A stretch of DNA of 9,753 bases, taken from Candidatus Omnitrophota bacterium. GTDB lineage: Bacteria; Omnitrophota; Gorgyraeia; Gygaellales; Profunditerraquicolaceae. Shown in pieces: positions 1 to 5,694 of this stretch (the first letter of the stretch is position 1; each line of letters begins with the position of its first letter). The stretch is taken from positions 1 through 9,753 of the forward strand of contig JAQTNB010000028.1 in the NCBI GenBank assembly GCA_028714055.1, given 5' to 3'. The position numbers and the translations under genes are program-made. Under the pieces are notes generated by a model. The model ran no database searches. It was not told the DNA's origin and was given only the letters and a program-made list of their open reading frames with translations.

Positions 1-1175
1 CCGTTGATCCGAATTTCACCACTGCCTTACGCGGCATGGAACTGCGCGTTAAAGGTTTATCAACCAGCCCTGACGCAGAAGCCCTGGTGTCTTTCCAGGC
101 GCAGCTTGACGAAAAAGGCCTCATTACGACCGAAGTGCTGATGAAGCCTTTTGTATTACCTTTGACGCTTGAATGCGTATTCAAGCTCAATGATTACGCG
201 CTCGGGGTCCTGACCCCCTATGTCGGAAAATATACCGGCCATGCGGTCAAAGAAGGAAAATTGAACCTCAGCATGGACTACCGTATCGCCGACAATCAGC
301 TTAAAGCCAGCCATAAGGTCTTTGTGCAGAGTTTTAATTTCGGGGACCGCGTAGAAAGCAAGGACACCCTCAACCTTCCTTTCGGGCTGGCCCTTGCGCT
401 CCTGGAAGATTCCCGGGACAATATCAATTTATCGCTGCCTGTGACCGGCGATATGAGCAAGCCGGACTTTCATTATTTTCGCCTTATCGGGCAGGTGCTG
501 AGGACCTTTTTCTTTAAGCTGGTAACCAAGCCTTTTTCGTTTATAGGCTCGATAGCGGGAATGGAGAGCGGCAGCGAAGAACTGGGGTATATCCGTTTTG
601 CTCCCGGCAGGGCAGAGCTCTCCGACATCGAAAAAGAAAAATTACGCACGATCGTCAAGGTGCTGGCTGAGCGGCCGAGGCTTTCCCTCCAGGTGCGGGG
701 GGCATACGATCCGGTCGCCGACTGGAAGGTCATCAAAGAGGATGTCTTTAACAGAGACTTTGTGGCGCTCAAGGAAGAATCAAGGCGCCCTGAAAGCTGG
801 GTATATCAGACATTGTATCAGCGCCGCTTCGGCATCACCGGCCTTTGGAAGCTGACCCGCTCTTTCCGCGCCAAGGACGGGACCTATGACGAAGAAAACC
901 TCAATACGGAGATCAAGCGCCGGCTGATCGAAGAGGGGGTTGCAGATACGGCTGCGCTCAAGGCCTTTGCCGATGAGCGCGCAAAGGCGGTGTATGATTT
1001 TGTCATCGATGCAGGGTTCGACGCTCAGCGGGCAAGTATGGGAGAGCCCCAGGAGAGCCAGGCGAGCGCGGGTTTTGTGCCTCTGGAGCTTGTTTTGACG
1101 GTTTACGGCGATTCCCCTGCCGAAGGCCCGCTGTTTTCTCCCGAGGCAAAAGGGGCAAGCAGCGACGAGGCATAG
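1..1175 (+). CDS. DUF748 (AsmA-like) envelope protein, C-terminal part, 5' truncated
   Basis: The reading frame is open from base 3, so the first Met (base 36) is probably internal and the true start lies left of the window. The visible 390 residues match my recall of the C-terminal region of DUF748 proteins. They include a segment like LNDYALGVLTPYVGKY followed by KEGKLNLSMDYRI, then a stretch with LPFGLALALLEDSRDNINLSLPV, then KPFSFIGSIAG, and a GYIRFAPGRAEL motif followed by a helix of the OmpA/MotB-like kind (ERPRLSLQVRGAYD). DUF748 belongs to the AsmA-like envelope proteins, which are usually anchored in the inner membrane and reach into the periplasm; roles in lipid or envelope homeostasis are inferred for relatives. 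The tail (last 30 residues) is low complexity. The stop is 37 bases before the next gene, so co-transcription with it is possible. The family call is fairly sure; the specific function is not known. Confidence 0.82.
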   Translation, partial: VDPNFTTALRGMELRVKGLSTSPDAEALVSFQAQLDEKGLITTEVLMKPFVLPLTLECVFKLNDYALGVLTPYVGKYTGHAVKEGKLNLSMDYRIADNQLKASHKVFVQSFNFGDRVESKDTLNLPFGLALALLEDSRDNINLSLPVTGDMSKPDFHYFRLIGQVLRTFFFKLVTKPFSFIGSIAGMESGSEELGYIRFAPGRAELSDIEKEKLRTIVKVLAERPRLSLQVRGAYDPVADWKVIKEDVFNRDFVALKEESRRPESWVYQTLYQRRFGITGLWKLTRSFRAKDGTYDEENLNTEIKRRLIEEGVADTAALKAFADERAKAVYDFVIDAGFDAQRASMGEPQESQASAGFVPLELVLTVYGDSPAEGPLFSPEAKGASSDEA

Positions 1176-1212
1176 CCGCAATAAGGCCCGAAAAACCAAC
1201 CAAGGAGGAAGA

Positions 1213-2181
1213 ATGCCGCAGGTACAGGAAATCAGCGCAGCAACGCTGGATACGAAAGGGTTTATAAAAGAAAAGGCCGCGGAGATCTCACAGATCGTCG
1301 GCACGGGTGTAGCGATCAACGCGCTTTCCGGAGGAGTGGATTCTTCCGCCGTGACCATGCTCGGGCATATGGCGCTGCAGGAGAGGCTCAAGACCTATTT
1401 CATCGATAACGGGATCATGCGCGAGGGAGAACCGCAGTTCATCGCCTCCGTATTCAAAAAACTCGGCGTCAATGTCGAGATAATCGATGCGCAGGATGAA
1501 TTCTTTAACGCGCTGAAAGGGATCATTGACCCCGAAGAAAAACGCGAAGCCATTACGCAGACGTTCTACAAAAAAGTTTTCGGGAGGCTGGTAAAAGAGA
1601 GCGGGGCAAAATACCTCCTGCAGGGGACGATCCTGACCGATATAGACGAAACGGTCGCCGGGATCAAGCGCCAGCATAACGTTTTTGAGCAGCTGGGTAT
1701 CGACCCGCAGGAGAAATTCGGCTATAAGATCATTGAGCCGCTGGTGCAGCTGCGAAAAGACGGGGTACGTAAGGTTGCCGAGGCTACGGGATTGCCCGCG
1801 TCTATTTTTAACCGCATGCCCTTTCCGGGCCCGGCGCTTTCCGCGCGCGTGATCGGGGAGGCGACCAGGGAGCGTATCGCCCTTGTGCGCAAGGCCACCT
1901 CTATCCTTGAAGCAGAACTGGCTTCGGTCAAGGCATTCCAATATATGGCGATACTGCATAACGACCGCGTAACCGGGATGCGTGATAATAAGCGGGAGTT
2001 CGGACAGCAGATAGAAGTCCGTTGTTGGGACAGCATTGACGCGCGCCAGGCACGTCCGACCCGCCTGGATTTCGGCATCTTAGAGAAACTGGCAGCAAGG
2101 ATCCTTTCGGAGCTGCCGGGCGTGGTAAGTGTTACCTATAATATCGCCACCAAGCCGCCTTCTACTATGGAGGCAATATAA
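1213..2181 (+). CDS. Stand-alone GMP synthetase-like ATP pyrophosphatase (GuaA C-terminal / subunit B type)
   Basis: This 322-residue protein corresponds to the ATP-pyrophosphatase and dimerisation domains of GMP synthase (XMP + ATP + ammonia to GMP). It lacks the ~200-residue N-terminal glutaminase of usual bacterial GuaA (about 525 residues). Visible motifs are the PP-loop SGGVDSS at residues 39-45, FIDNGIMR at 63-70, LQGTILTD near 136-143, FPGP at 204-207, and a C-terminal KPPSTMEAI (314-322) equivalent to KPPATIEWE in the E. coli enzyme. Archaea carry this module as a separate subunit, with the glutaminase in another gene. Several positions differ from typical GuaA: FPGPALSARVIGE instead of FPGPGLGVRVLGE, and the final glutamate is replaced by Ile. 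It may therefore be an ammonia-dependent or two-subunit GMP synthetase, or a paralogue with another substrate. The start is well supported by AAGGAGG at 1202-1208, four bases before the ATG. No glutaminase gene is visible nearby. Confidence 0.85.
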   Translation: MPQVQEISAATLDTKGFIKEKAAEISQIVGTGVAINALSGGVDSSAVTMLGHMALQERLKTYFIDNGIMREGEPQFIASVFKKLGVNVEIIDAQDEFFNALKGIIDPEEKREAITQTFYKKVFGRLVKESGAKYLLQGTILTDIDETVAGIKRQHNVFEQLGIDPQEKFGYKIIEPLVQLRKDGVRKVAEATGLPASIFNRMPFPGPALSARVIGEATRERIALVRKATSILEAELASVKAFQYMAILHNDRVTGMRDNKREFGQQIEVRCWDSIDARQARPTRLDFGILEKLAARILSELPGVVSVTYNIATKPPSTMEAI

Positions 2182-2220
2182 TAGAAAAACAGGATAACGT
2201 TCCCTCGTTTTAAAGCTTCC

Positions 2221-2844
2221 ATGAACCATAACCAGGATACCGGTTTGCCGGAAAACGAAACCTTGCGGTCTATCAGGAACCGCCGGAGTGTCAGGCTCTT
2301 TTTGGATAAGCCTGTCGGTGAGGCGGATTTGCGCACGCTGCTGCAGGCGGCAAACCAGGCCCCTTCGGCGCACAACCAGCAGTCATGGCGGTTTGTCGTC
2401 TTGCGGGGAGCAAAAAAGAGCGGGCTGGTCGATCTTATCAGCGCCAAGGCAGGGGATTTCCCCAAGCCGTCGTGTGTTTTGCTGCGCATGGCATCGCGCA
2501 GTATCGCTTCCGCTCCGGTGGTCATCGCCGTTGCCAACACCGGAGAGTTGATCTCGCGGGGGACCGACCTTTTCAAGGTGGATAAAAAGGTCGCGCACGA
2601 TTTTTTCAGGATCATGGAGATACAAAGCTCGGCTGCCGCGGTGCAAAACCTGCTGATCGCCGCCACATCCCTTGGGCTTGCCGCGGTATGGCTGGGGGTC
2701 TTGGTGTTGATCAAAAAAGACGTTTTGAGTTTTATCGGAGAGCCGGAGGGGGAATTCATGGCGGTCATCCCTCTCGGATATGCGGCCAGGGCAGGCAGCA
2801 GCCCCAGCAAGCGGCCGCTTGAGGTGGTCGCGAAATATCTCTGA
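2221..2844 (+). CDS. Nitroreductase-family FMN-dependent oxidoreductase
   Basis: This 207-residue protein has the usual size and motif order of the nitroreductase superfamily. The N-terminal FMN phosphate-binding signature is IRNRRSVRLF (residues 18-27). APSAHNQQSWRF (47-58) contributes to the flavin site. A central helix, SSAAAVQNLLIAATSLGLAAVWLG, covers about residues 136-159, and the C-terminal part has the typical FMAVIPLGYAA before a basic tail. Family members are usually dimeric, cytoplasmic NAD(P)H- or ferredoxin-linked flavoproteins that reduce nitro groups, quinones or enones; the substrate cannot be read from sequence. The insert KAGDFPKPSCVLLRMASRSI in the middle is longer and less typical than in the short members. 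The gene lies 39 bases after the GuaA-like gene and 11 bases before the response regulator. No convincing Shine-Dalgarno sequence precedes the ATG, which is the only ATG in frame after a stop at 2182-2184. Coupling to upstream translation is unlikely at this distance, so the start carries some doubt. Confidence 0.87.
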   Translation: MNHNQDTGLPENETLRSIRNRRSVRLFLDKPVGEADLRTLLQAANQAPSAHNQQSWRFVVLRGAKKSGLVDLISAKAGDFPKPSCVLLRMASRSIASAPVVIAVANTGELISRGTDLFKVDKKVAHDFFRIMEIQSSAAAVQNLLIAATSLGLAAVWLGVLVLIKKDVLSFIGEPEGEFMAVIPLGYAARAGSSPSKRPLEVVAKYL

Positions 2845-2855
2845 GTAATAACGCT

Positions 2856-3527
2856 ATGCGCATCCTTCTGATCGAAGACGAAGTCAAGATCGCCAGCTTT
2901 ATAAAGCGCGGGCTTACCGAGGAGAATTACACGGTAGACGTAGCCAATAAAGGCGAGGACGGGCTTTACCTGGCCGAGGTGCATCCGTATGACCTTATCA
3001 TCCTCGATGTGATGCTTCCGGACACGAACGGCTTGCTCATTTGCAGGGAGCTGCGTCAAAAGAAGATCACGGCGCCGATCTTCATGCTTACGGCGCGCGA
3101 CAGCGTCAAAGATAAAGTCACGGGCCTTGATGCCGGGGCCGACGATTACCTGACCAAACCCTTTTCTTTCGAGGAATTCCTTGCCCGCGTGCGCGCGCTC
3201 TGCCGCAAGGCAGACCGGCGCAAGGGCACGAAGCTGCTGGTCGCCGATCTTGAGCTGGACCAACTGACGCATGCGGTCAGCCGCGCGGGAAGACAGATAG
3301 CGCTTACCGCGAAAGAATACGCCCTGCTTGAATACCTCATGCTTCACGCAAACGAGGTGGTCACGCGCACGATGATCGCCGAGCATGTCTGGAACGAGGA
3401 TTTCGACAGCTTCACCAACGTCTTCGACGTCTATGTCTACCGCCTGCGTTCAAAGATCGACAAGGGGGCAAAGAAACCGCTCCTGCATTCCGTGCGCGGC
3501 GTCGGTTACCTCCTGAAAGAGGGATAA
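2856..3527 (+). CDS. OmpR-family two-component response regulator
   Basis: This is a 223-residue DNA-binding response regulator. The receiver domain (about 1-115) shows the acidic pair E7-D8, the phospho-acceptor D51 in LIILDVMLP, switch T79 in MLTAR, the GADDYLTKPF motif, and K101. The C-terminal winged helix (about 128-222) has ALTAKEYALLEYLM, the recognition-helix region FDVYVYRLRSKID, and the terminal hairpin SVRGVGYLL. It most resembles the CusR/QseB/heavy-metal-type subgroup, but the signal cannot be read from this. Phosphorylation by the kinase encoded one base downstream would promote dimerisation on direct repeats. A candidate target, three 11-bp repeats, lies at 5039-5071 downstream of the kinase gene. 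No strong Shine-Dalgarno precedes the ATG; the 11-base gap after the nitroreductase gene suggests a shared transcript. Confidence 0.95.
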   Translation: MRILLIEDEVKIASFIKRGLTEENYTVDVANKGEDGLYLAEVHPYDLIILDVMLPDTNGLLICRELRQKKITAPIFMLTARDSVKDKVTGLDAGADDYLTKPFSFEEFLARVRALCRKADRRKGTKLLVADLELDQLTHAVSRAGRQIALTAKEYALLEYLMLHANEVVTRTMIAEHVWNEDFDSFTNVFDVYVYRLRSKIDKGAKKPLLHSVRGVGYLLKEG

Positions 3528-3528
3528 A

Positions 3529-5019
3529 GTGAAATTACGTTCCGTGCGTTTCAAGGTGAGCGTGCTGTACACCAGCGTCCTGGGGGCGATCCTTCTGGTC
3601 TACAGCCTGATGCTTTATTTCAACCTCGGATATTCTCTTTCCCGGGCGATCGATTCGGACCTGCGCAAAAAGGTCCTCGAGATAGAGGAGACCACCAACC
3701 TTTATTCCCAGGCTTTCGATACGACGGAAGAGAAGGACGTCGTTTCCGTCAGGCGGGCGCTGCACATCAATGAAATGGCGGACCGGGAGGCTTTCCAATG
3801 GCCTTCCGTCAGGAAGATCGATCAGAGCTGGCGCTACAGGATCCAGGCATTAGGCATAAAACACGATTACGTTGTCGTGTATTCTTCGTCGGGCGAGGTG
3901 CTCGAAACCTCCCAGAACGTCGATGAAGAGCTGCTTCCTATCCTCAAGGCGCTCTTCCATACCACCCTCAAAGGTAAAACGACCATCAGGGATTTCGATT
4001 CAAAGGAATACCGGCTCAGGATCATTACCCATCCCCTTTACCGGGGGGCGAACATCCGCTATATCTTCCAGATCGCCACTCCCACCGAGGCGCACCAGCT
4101 GCTTCTTAAGACCAAGATGAGGCTTATCCTGATCTCCATTCCCGTTTTTCTTCTTTTTACCAGCTTCCTGGGCAGTTTTTTTGTGCTCCGGGTGTTCGAT
4201 CCCGTCATGGAGATCACGCGGGCAGCCCGGCAGATCAGCTACCGGGATATGGGAAAGCGCGTAGAGCTCAAACACGCGGATGATGAGATCAAATCGCTGG
4301 TGGACGCGTTCAACGATATGATCTGGCGGCTTGAAAAATCCTTCCGCCACATCGATGATTTCAGCTCCAACGTCGCGCACGAGCTTAAGACCCCCCTGGC
4401 GATCATCCGCGGGGAACTTGAAGTCTCGCTGCGCAAAGAGCGGACGGCAGGGGAATACCAGAAGTCGATCGGTATCGCCATCGAAGAAGTGCAGCGGGTC
4501 TTAAAGACCATCAACGACCTGCTTTTGCTGGCAAAGCTCGATTACCGCACGGAGGTCTTTGCCTTCGAGCCCGTAGAGCTCAATGAATTCATGCAGGAGA
4601 TCTACGAGCAAAGCAAGCTGATCGCTGCCGGAAAAAAGATCGAGATCGGCATCAAGGCCGCCGAACAGCCCCTGACCATCAACGCCAATAAGCTGCACCT
4701 GAGGCGGCTTTTTTTCAACCTGATCGACAATGCCATCAAATTTACCCCCCGGGAGGGCAAGGTTGAGATCGCGCTTGAACGCCGCCATAAGGAGGCGCGC
4801 GTTTCGGTGCGCGATACGGGCGTCGGTATCCCGGCGGAAGACCTCCCCAGGATCTTCGAGAGATTTTTCCACGTTGACCGCACGAATGAAGCACCCTCAA
4901 CGAACGGGCTGGGATTGAGCATCGTGCAGTCCATAGCCAAGATCCATAACGGCGTCGTAAACGTCGAGAGCGAACCCGGCAAGGGAACTGTTTTTACCGT
5001 AAGCCTCCCCCTCCTGTAG
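3529..5019 (+). CDS. Transmembrane sensor histidine kinase (HAMP-HisKA-HATPase)
   Basis: This 496-residue kinase starts at a GTG one base after the regulator's stop, with a purine-rich SD-like AGAGGGA just upstream. The two genes are almost certainly co-transcribed and are cognate partners. The layout is a first membrane helix at about 9-31, an extracytoplasmic sensor region of about 165 residues, and a second helix at about 198-220. A HAMP linker follows at about 221-273, then HisKA with the phospho-accepting H284 in NVAHELKTPL, and the ATPase domain. The ATPase motifs are the N box NLIDNAIKFTP (397-407), the G1 box DTGVGIP (429-435), an F box ERFFHVDR, and the G2 box GLGLSI from 460. All catalytic motifs look intact. 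The overall plan resembles CusS-type (heavy-metal class) kinases, but I see no metal-ligand cluster of Cys or Met in the sensor region, so the signal is unknown. Confidence 0.95.
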   Translation: MKLRSVRFKVSVLYTSVLGAILLVYSLMLYFNLGYSLSRAIDSDLRKKVLEIEETTNLYSQAFDTTEEKDVVSVRRALHINEMADREAFQWPSVRKIDQSWRYRIQALGIKHDYVVVYSSSGEVLETSQNVDEELLPILKALFHTTLKGKTTIRDFDSKEYRLRIITHPLYRGANIRYIFQIATPTEAHQLLLKTKMRLILISIPVFLLFTSFLGSFFVLRVFDPVMEITRAARQISYRDMGKRVELKHADDEIKSLVDAFNDMIWRLEKSFRHIDDFSSNVAHELKTPLAIIRGELEVSLRKERTAGEYQKSIGIAIEEVQRVLKTINDLLLLAKLDYRTEVFAFEPVELNEFMQEIYEQSKLIAAGKKIEIGIKAAEQPLTINANKLHLRRLFFNLIDNAIKFTPREGKVEIALERRHKEARVSVRDTGVGIPAEDLPRIFERFFHVDRTNEAPSTNGLGLSIVQSIAKIHNGVVNVESEPGKGTVFTVSLPLL

Positions 5020-5038
5020 GCCCAATCGTTAAATAAAG

Positions 5039-5071
5039 TTTCATCTTCCGTTCATCTTCTATTCATCTTGA
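5039..5071 (+). promoter_or_regulatory. Three 11-bp direct repeats, likely OmpR/PhoB-type operator
   Basis: Three consecutive 11-mers read TTTCATCTTCC, GTTCATCTTCT and ATTCATCTTGA. They share the core TTCATCTT, starting at 5040, 5051 and 5062, exactly one helical turn apart. Winged-helix regulators of the OmpR/PhoB family bind tandem direct repeats with this 11-bp period, usually over the -35 region of the promoter they activate. These repeats end five bases before a TATACT box, and the nearest gene upstream encodes the kinase partner of such a regulator. The repeat is plain in the sequence; the binding protein is inferred. Confidence 0.65.
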
Positions 5072-5076
5072 TCGCG

Positions 5077-5082
5077 TATACT
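5077..5082 (+). promoter_or_regulatory. Candidate -10 box for the receiver gene
   Basis: TATACT matches five of six bases of the sigma-70 -10 consensus. About 17 bases upstream there is no good -35 hexamer; that position is covered by the TTCATCTT repeats. A strong -10 with a poor -35 overlapped by direct repeats is what an activator-dependent promoter looks like. The transcript would start near 5089 and give a leader of about 60 bases before the receiver gene. Confidence 0.5.
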
Positions 5083-5098
5083 TAAGGTAAAGGCGGTC

Positions 5099-5152
5099 AT
5101 GAAGGTGGACTCCAGGCGGCAGGCGCCTGAGAAAAAGGGAGGGGAGAGATGA
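5099..5152 (+). CDS. Possible 17-codon upstream reading frame (leader peptide)
   Basis: An ATG at 5099 opens a 17-codon frame (MKVDSRRQAPEKKGGER) whose TGA overlaps the ATG of the receiver gene in an ATGA arrangement. An AAGG five bases before this ATG could serve as a weak ribosome site. The peptide is short, basic and hydrophilic, with no run of one amino acid that would suggest classic attenuation. Part of its composition simply follows from the purine-rich Shine-Dalgarno region of the next gene, so it may be chance. If translated, it could couple to the receiver gene. Confidence 0.2.
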   Translation: MKVDSRRQAPEKKGGER

Positions 5153-5517
5153 CGACTATTCTTGTCGTAGATGATGAAGAGAGGATCCGTTCTTTTTACT
5201 ACCGTCTTCTTGCCTCGGAAGGCTACCGGGTGGAAGAAGCGGAAAACGCGGATGAGGCCAACGACATACTGAAGAGCGAGCCGGTGGACCTGGTGCTTTT
5301 GGATTTTCGCATGCCCGGGGCAAACGGCGGAGACCTCTGCGAAGTGATAAAGCTTTTTCACCAAAGGGTCAAGGTCATCGTCGCCAGCGTTTACCCGGTC
5401 ACCGAACAAAAGAAGCGGGTGCCGGGAGCCGAGGAATATTATGATAAATCGCGCGGCATCAGCGAGCTTTTCAGCAAGATAAAATCCGTCCTGCTTGGCC
5501 CGGAGCTTGAACCATAA
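5149..5517 (+). CDS. Single-domain response regulator (CheY-like receiver)
   Basis: This 122-residue protein consists of one receiver domain and nothing else. Visible residues are the acidic pocket D8-D9, phospho-acceptor D52 in LVLLDFRMPG, S80 in the switch position (VIVASVYP), and K100 in YYDKS. The lysine is followed by Ser rather than the usual Pro. There is no DNA-binding or enzymatic output domain, so it must act by protein contact, as a phosphate sink, or within a phosphorelay. It has a strong ribosome site (GGGAGGGG at 5137-5144). It lies 129 bases after the kinase gene and has its own candidate promoter with regulator-type repeats, so it may be a target of the neighbouring two-component system. 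It precedes the hydrogenase-like operon, but no direct link to it is shown. Confidence 0.9.
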   Translation: MTTILVVDDEERIRSFYYRLLASEGYRVEEAENADEANDILKSEPVDLVLLDFRMPGANGGDLCEVIKLFHQRVKVIVASVYPVTEQKKRVPGAEEYYDKSRGISELFSKIKSVLLGPELEP

Positions 5518-5537
5518 ACCGGAGGTTACCGGGTTTT
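5516..5537 (+). terminator. Weak hairpin after the receiver gene, possible terminator
   Basis: AAACC (5516-5520) pairs with GGTTT (5532-5536), and GG (5521-5522) with CC (5529-5530). This leaves one bulged G and a six-base loop. Only a short T run (TTTT, mostly within the stem) follows, so termination would be inefficient. It overlaps the receiver stop codon. Confidence 0.35.
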
Positions 5538-5558
5538 GGCGCGCAGGGATGATTTTGC

Positions 5559-5586
5559 TTGATTTTCATCGCGGAAGTGCTAATAT
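5559..5586 (+). promoter_or_regulatory. Sigma-70-like extended -10 promoter of the hyf-like operon
   Basis: TTGATT (5559-5564) and TAATAT (5581-5586) are 16 bases apart, and a TG at 5578-5579 one base before the -10 makes it an extended -10 element. Transcription would begin near 5593, about 100 bases before the hyfB-like start codon. Each hexamer matches four of six consensus bases; the spacing and TG support the call. One isolated TTCATC (5565-5570) lies in the spacer, but without the tandem partners seen at 5039-5071. Confidence 0.55.
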
Positions 5587-5592
5587 GTCTGC

Positions 5593-5694
5593 CATAAAAT
5601 AACCATCGTTCCGAGTTTGAAGGTGGGTCTGGATGTAAATCAAGAGAAACCTTCGTTGGTCGGGGGTACCGGTCAGTGAAGGTTTCTTATTTTT
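5593..5694 (+). ncRNA. Structured leader RNA of the hyf-like operon, candidate attenuator or riboswitch
   Basis: Between the predicted start site and the hyfB-like ATG lie about 100 untranslated bases with two competing folds. Fold A is the strong hairpin at 5644-5688 with its T-rich tail. In fold B, GAAGGT at 5619-5624 pairs with ACCTTC at 5649-5654, and CCGA (5611-5614) with TCGG (5660-5663). Fold B uses up the 5' arm of fold A. Fold A hides GAAGG (5678-5682), the only SD-like sequence before the gene. I do not recognise the sequence as a known riboswitch class. An independent small RNA ending at the hairpin is the main alternative. Confidence 0.45.
5644..5694 (+). terminator. Terminator-like hairpin abutting the hyfB start codon
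   Basis: AGAAACCTTC (5645-5654) and GAAGGTTTCT (5678-5687) are perfect inverted repeats of 10 bp, extended by a G-T pair (5644/5688). They enclose a 23-base loop and are followed by TATTTTT directly against the ATG at 5695. The stem plus T run looks like an intrinsic terminator, although the loop is long and the stem only moderately GC-rich. Because it lies inside the leader and not after a gene, conditional termination or ribosome-site masking is more likely than simple transcript ending. Confidence 0.55.

Noticed and set aside
780..1391. Minus-strand open frame of 203 codons spanning the end of the DUF748 gene and the start of the GuaA-like gene
   Set aside because: It crosses two supported plus-strand genes and the strong SD of the second. 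No domain is recognisable.
2136..3386. Long minus-strand open frame (416 codons)
   Set aside because: It runs antisense across the nitroreductase and response regulator genes, both of which have clear family motifs. Its translation is rich in Arg, Ser and Ala without any recognisable domain, as expected for a shadow frame in GC-rich coding DNA.
5518..5694. Missing N-terminal helices of HyfB encoded upstream in a shifted frame
   Set aside because: The frames I read through here stop early and do not encode hydrophobic helices. The sequence is better explained as promoter and structured leader.
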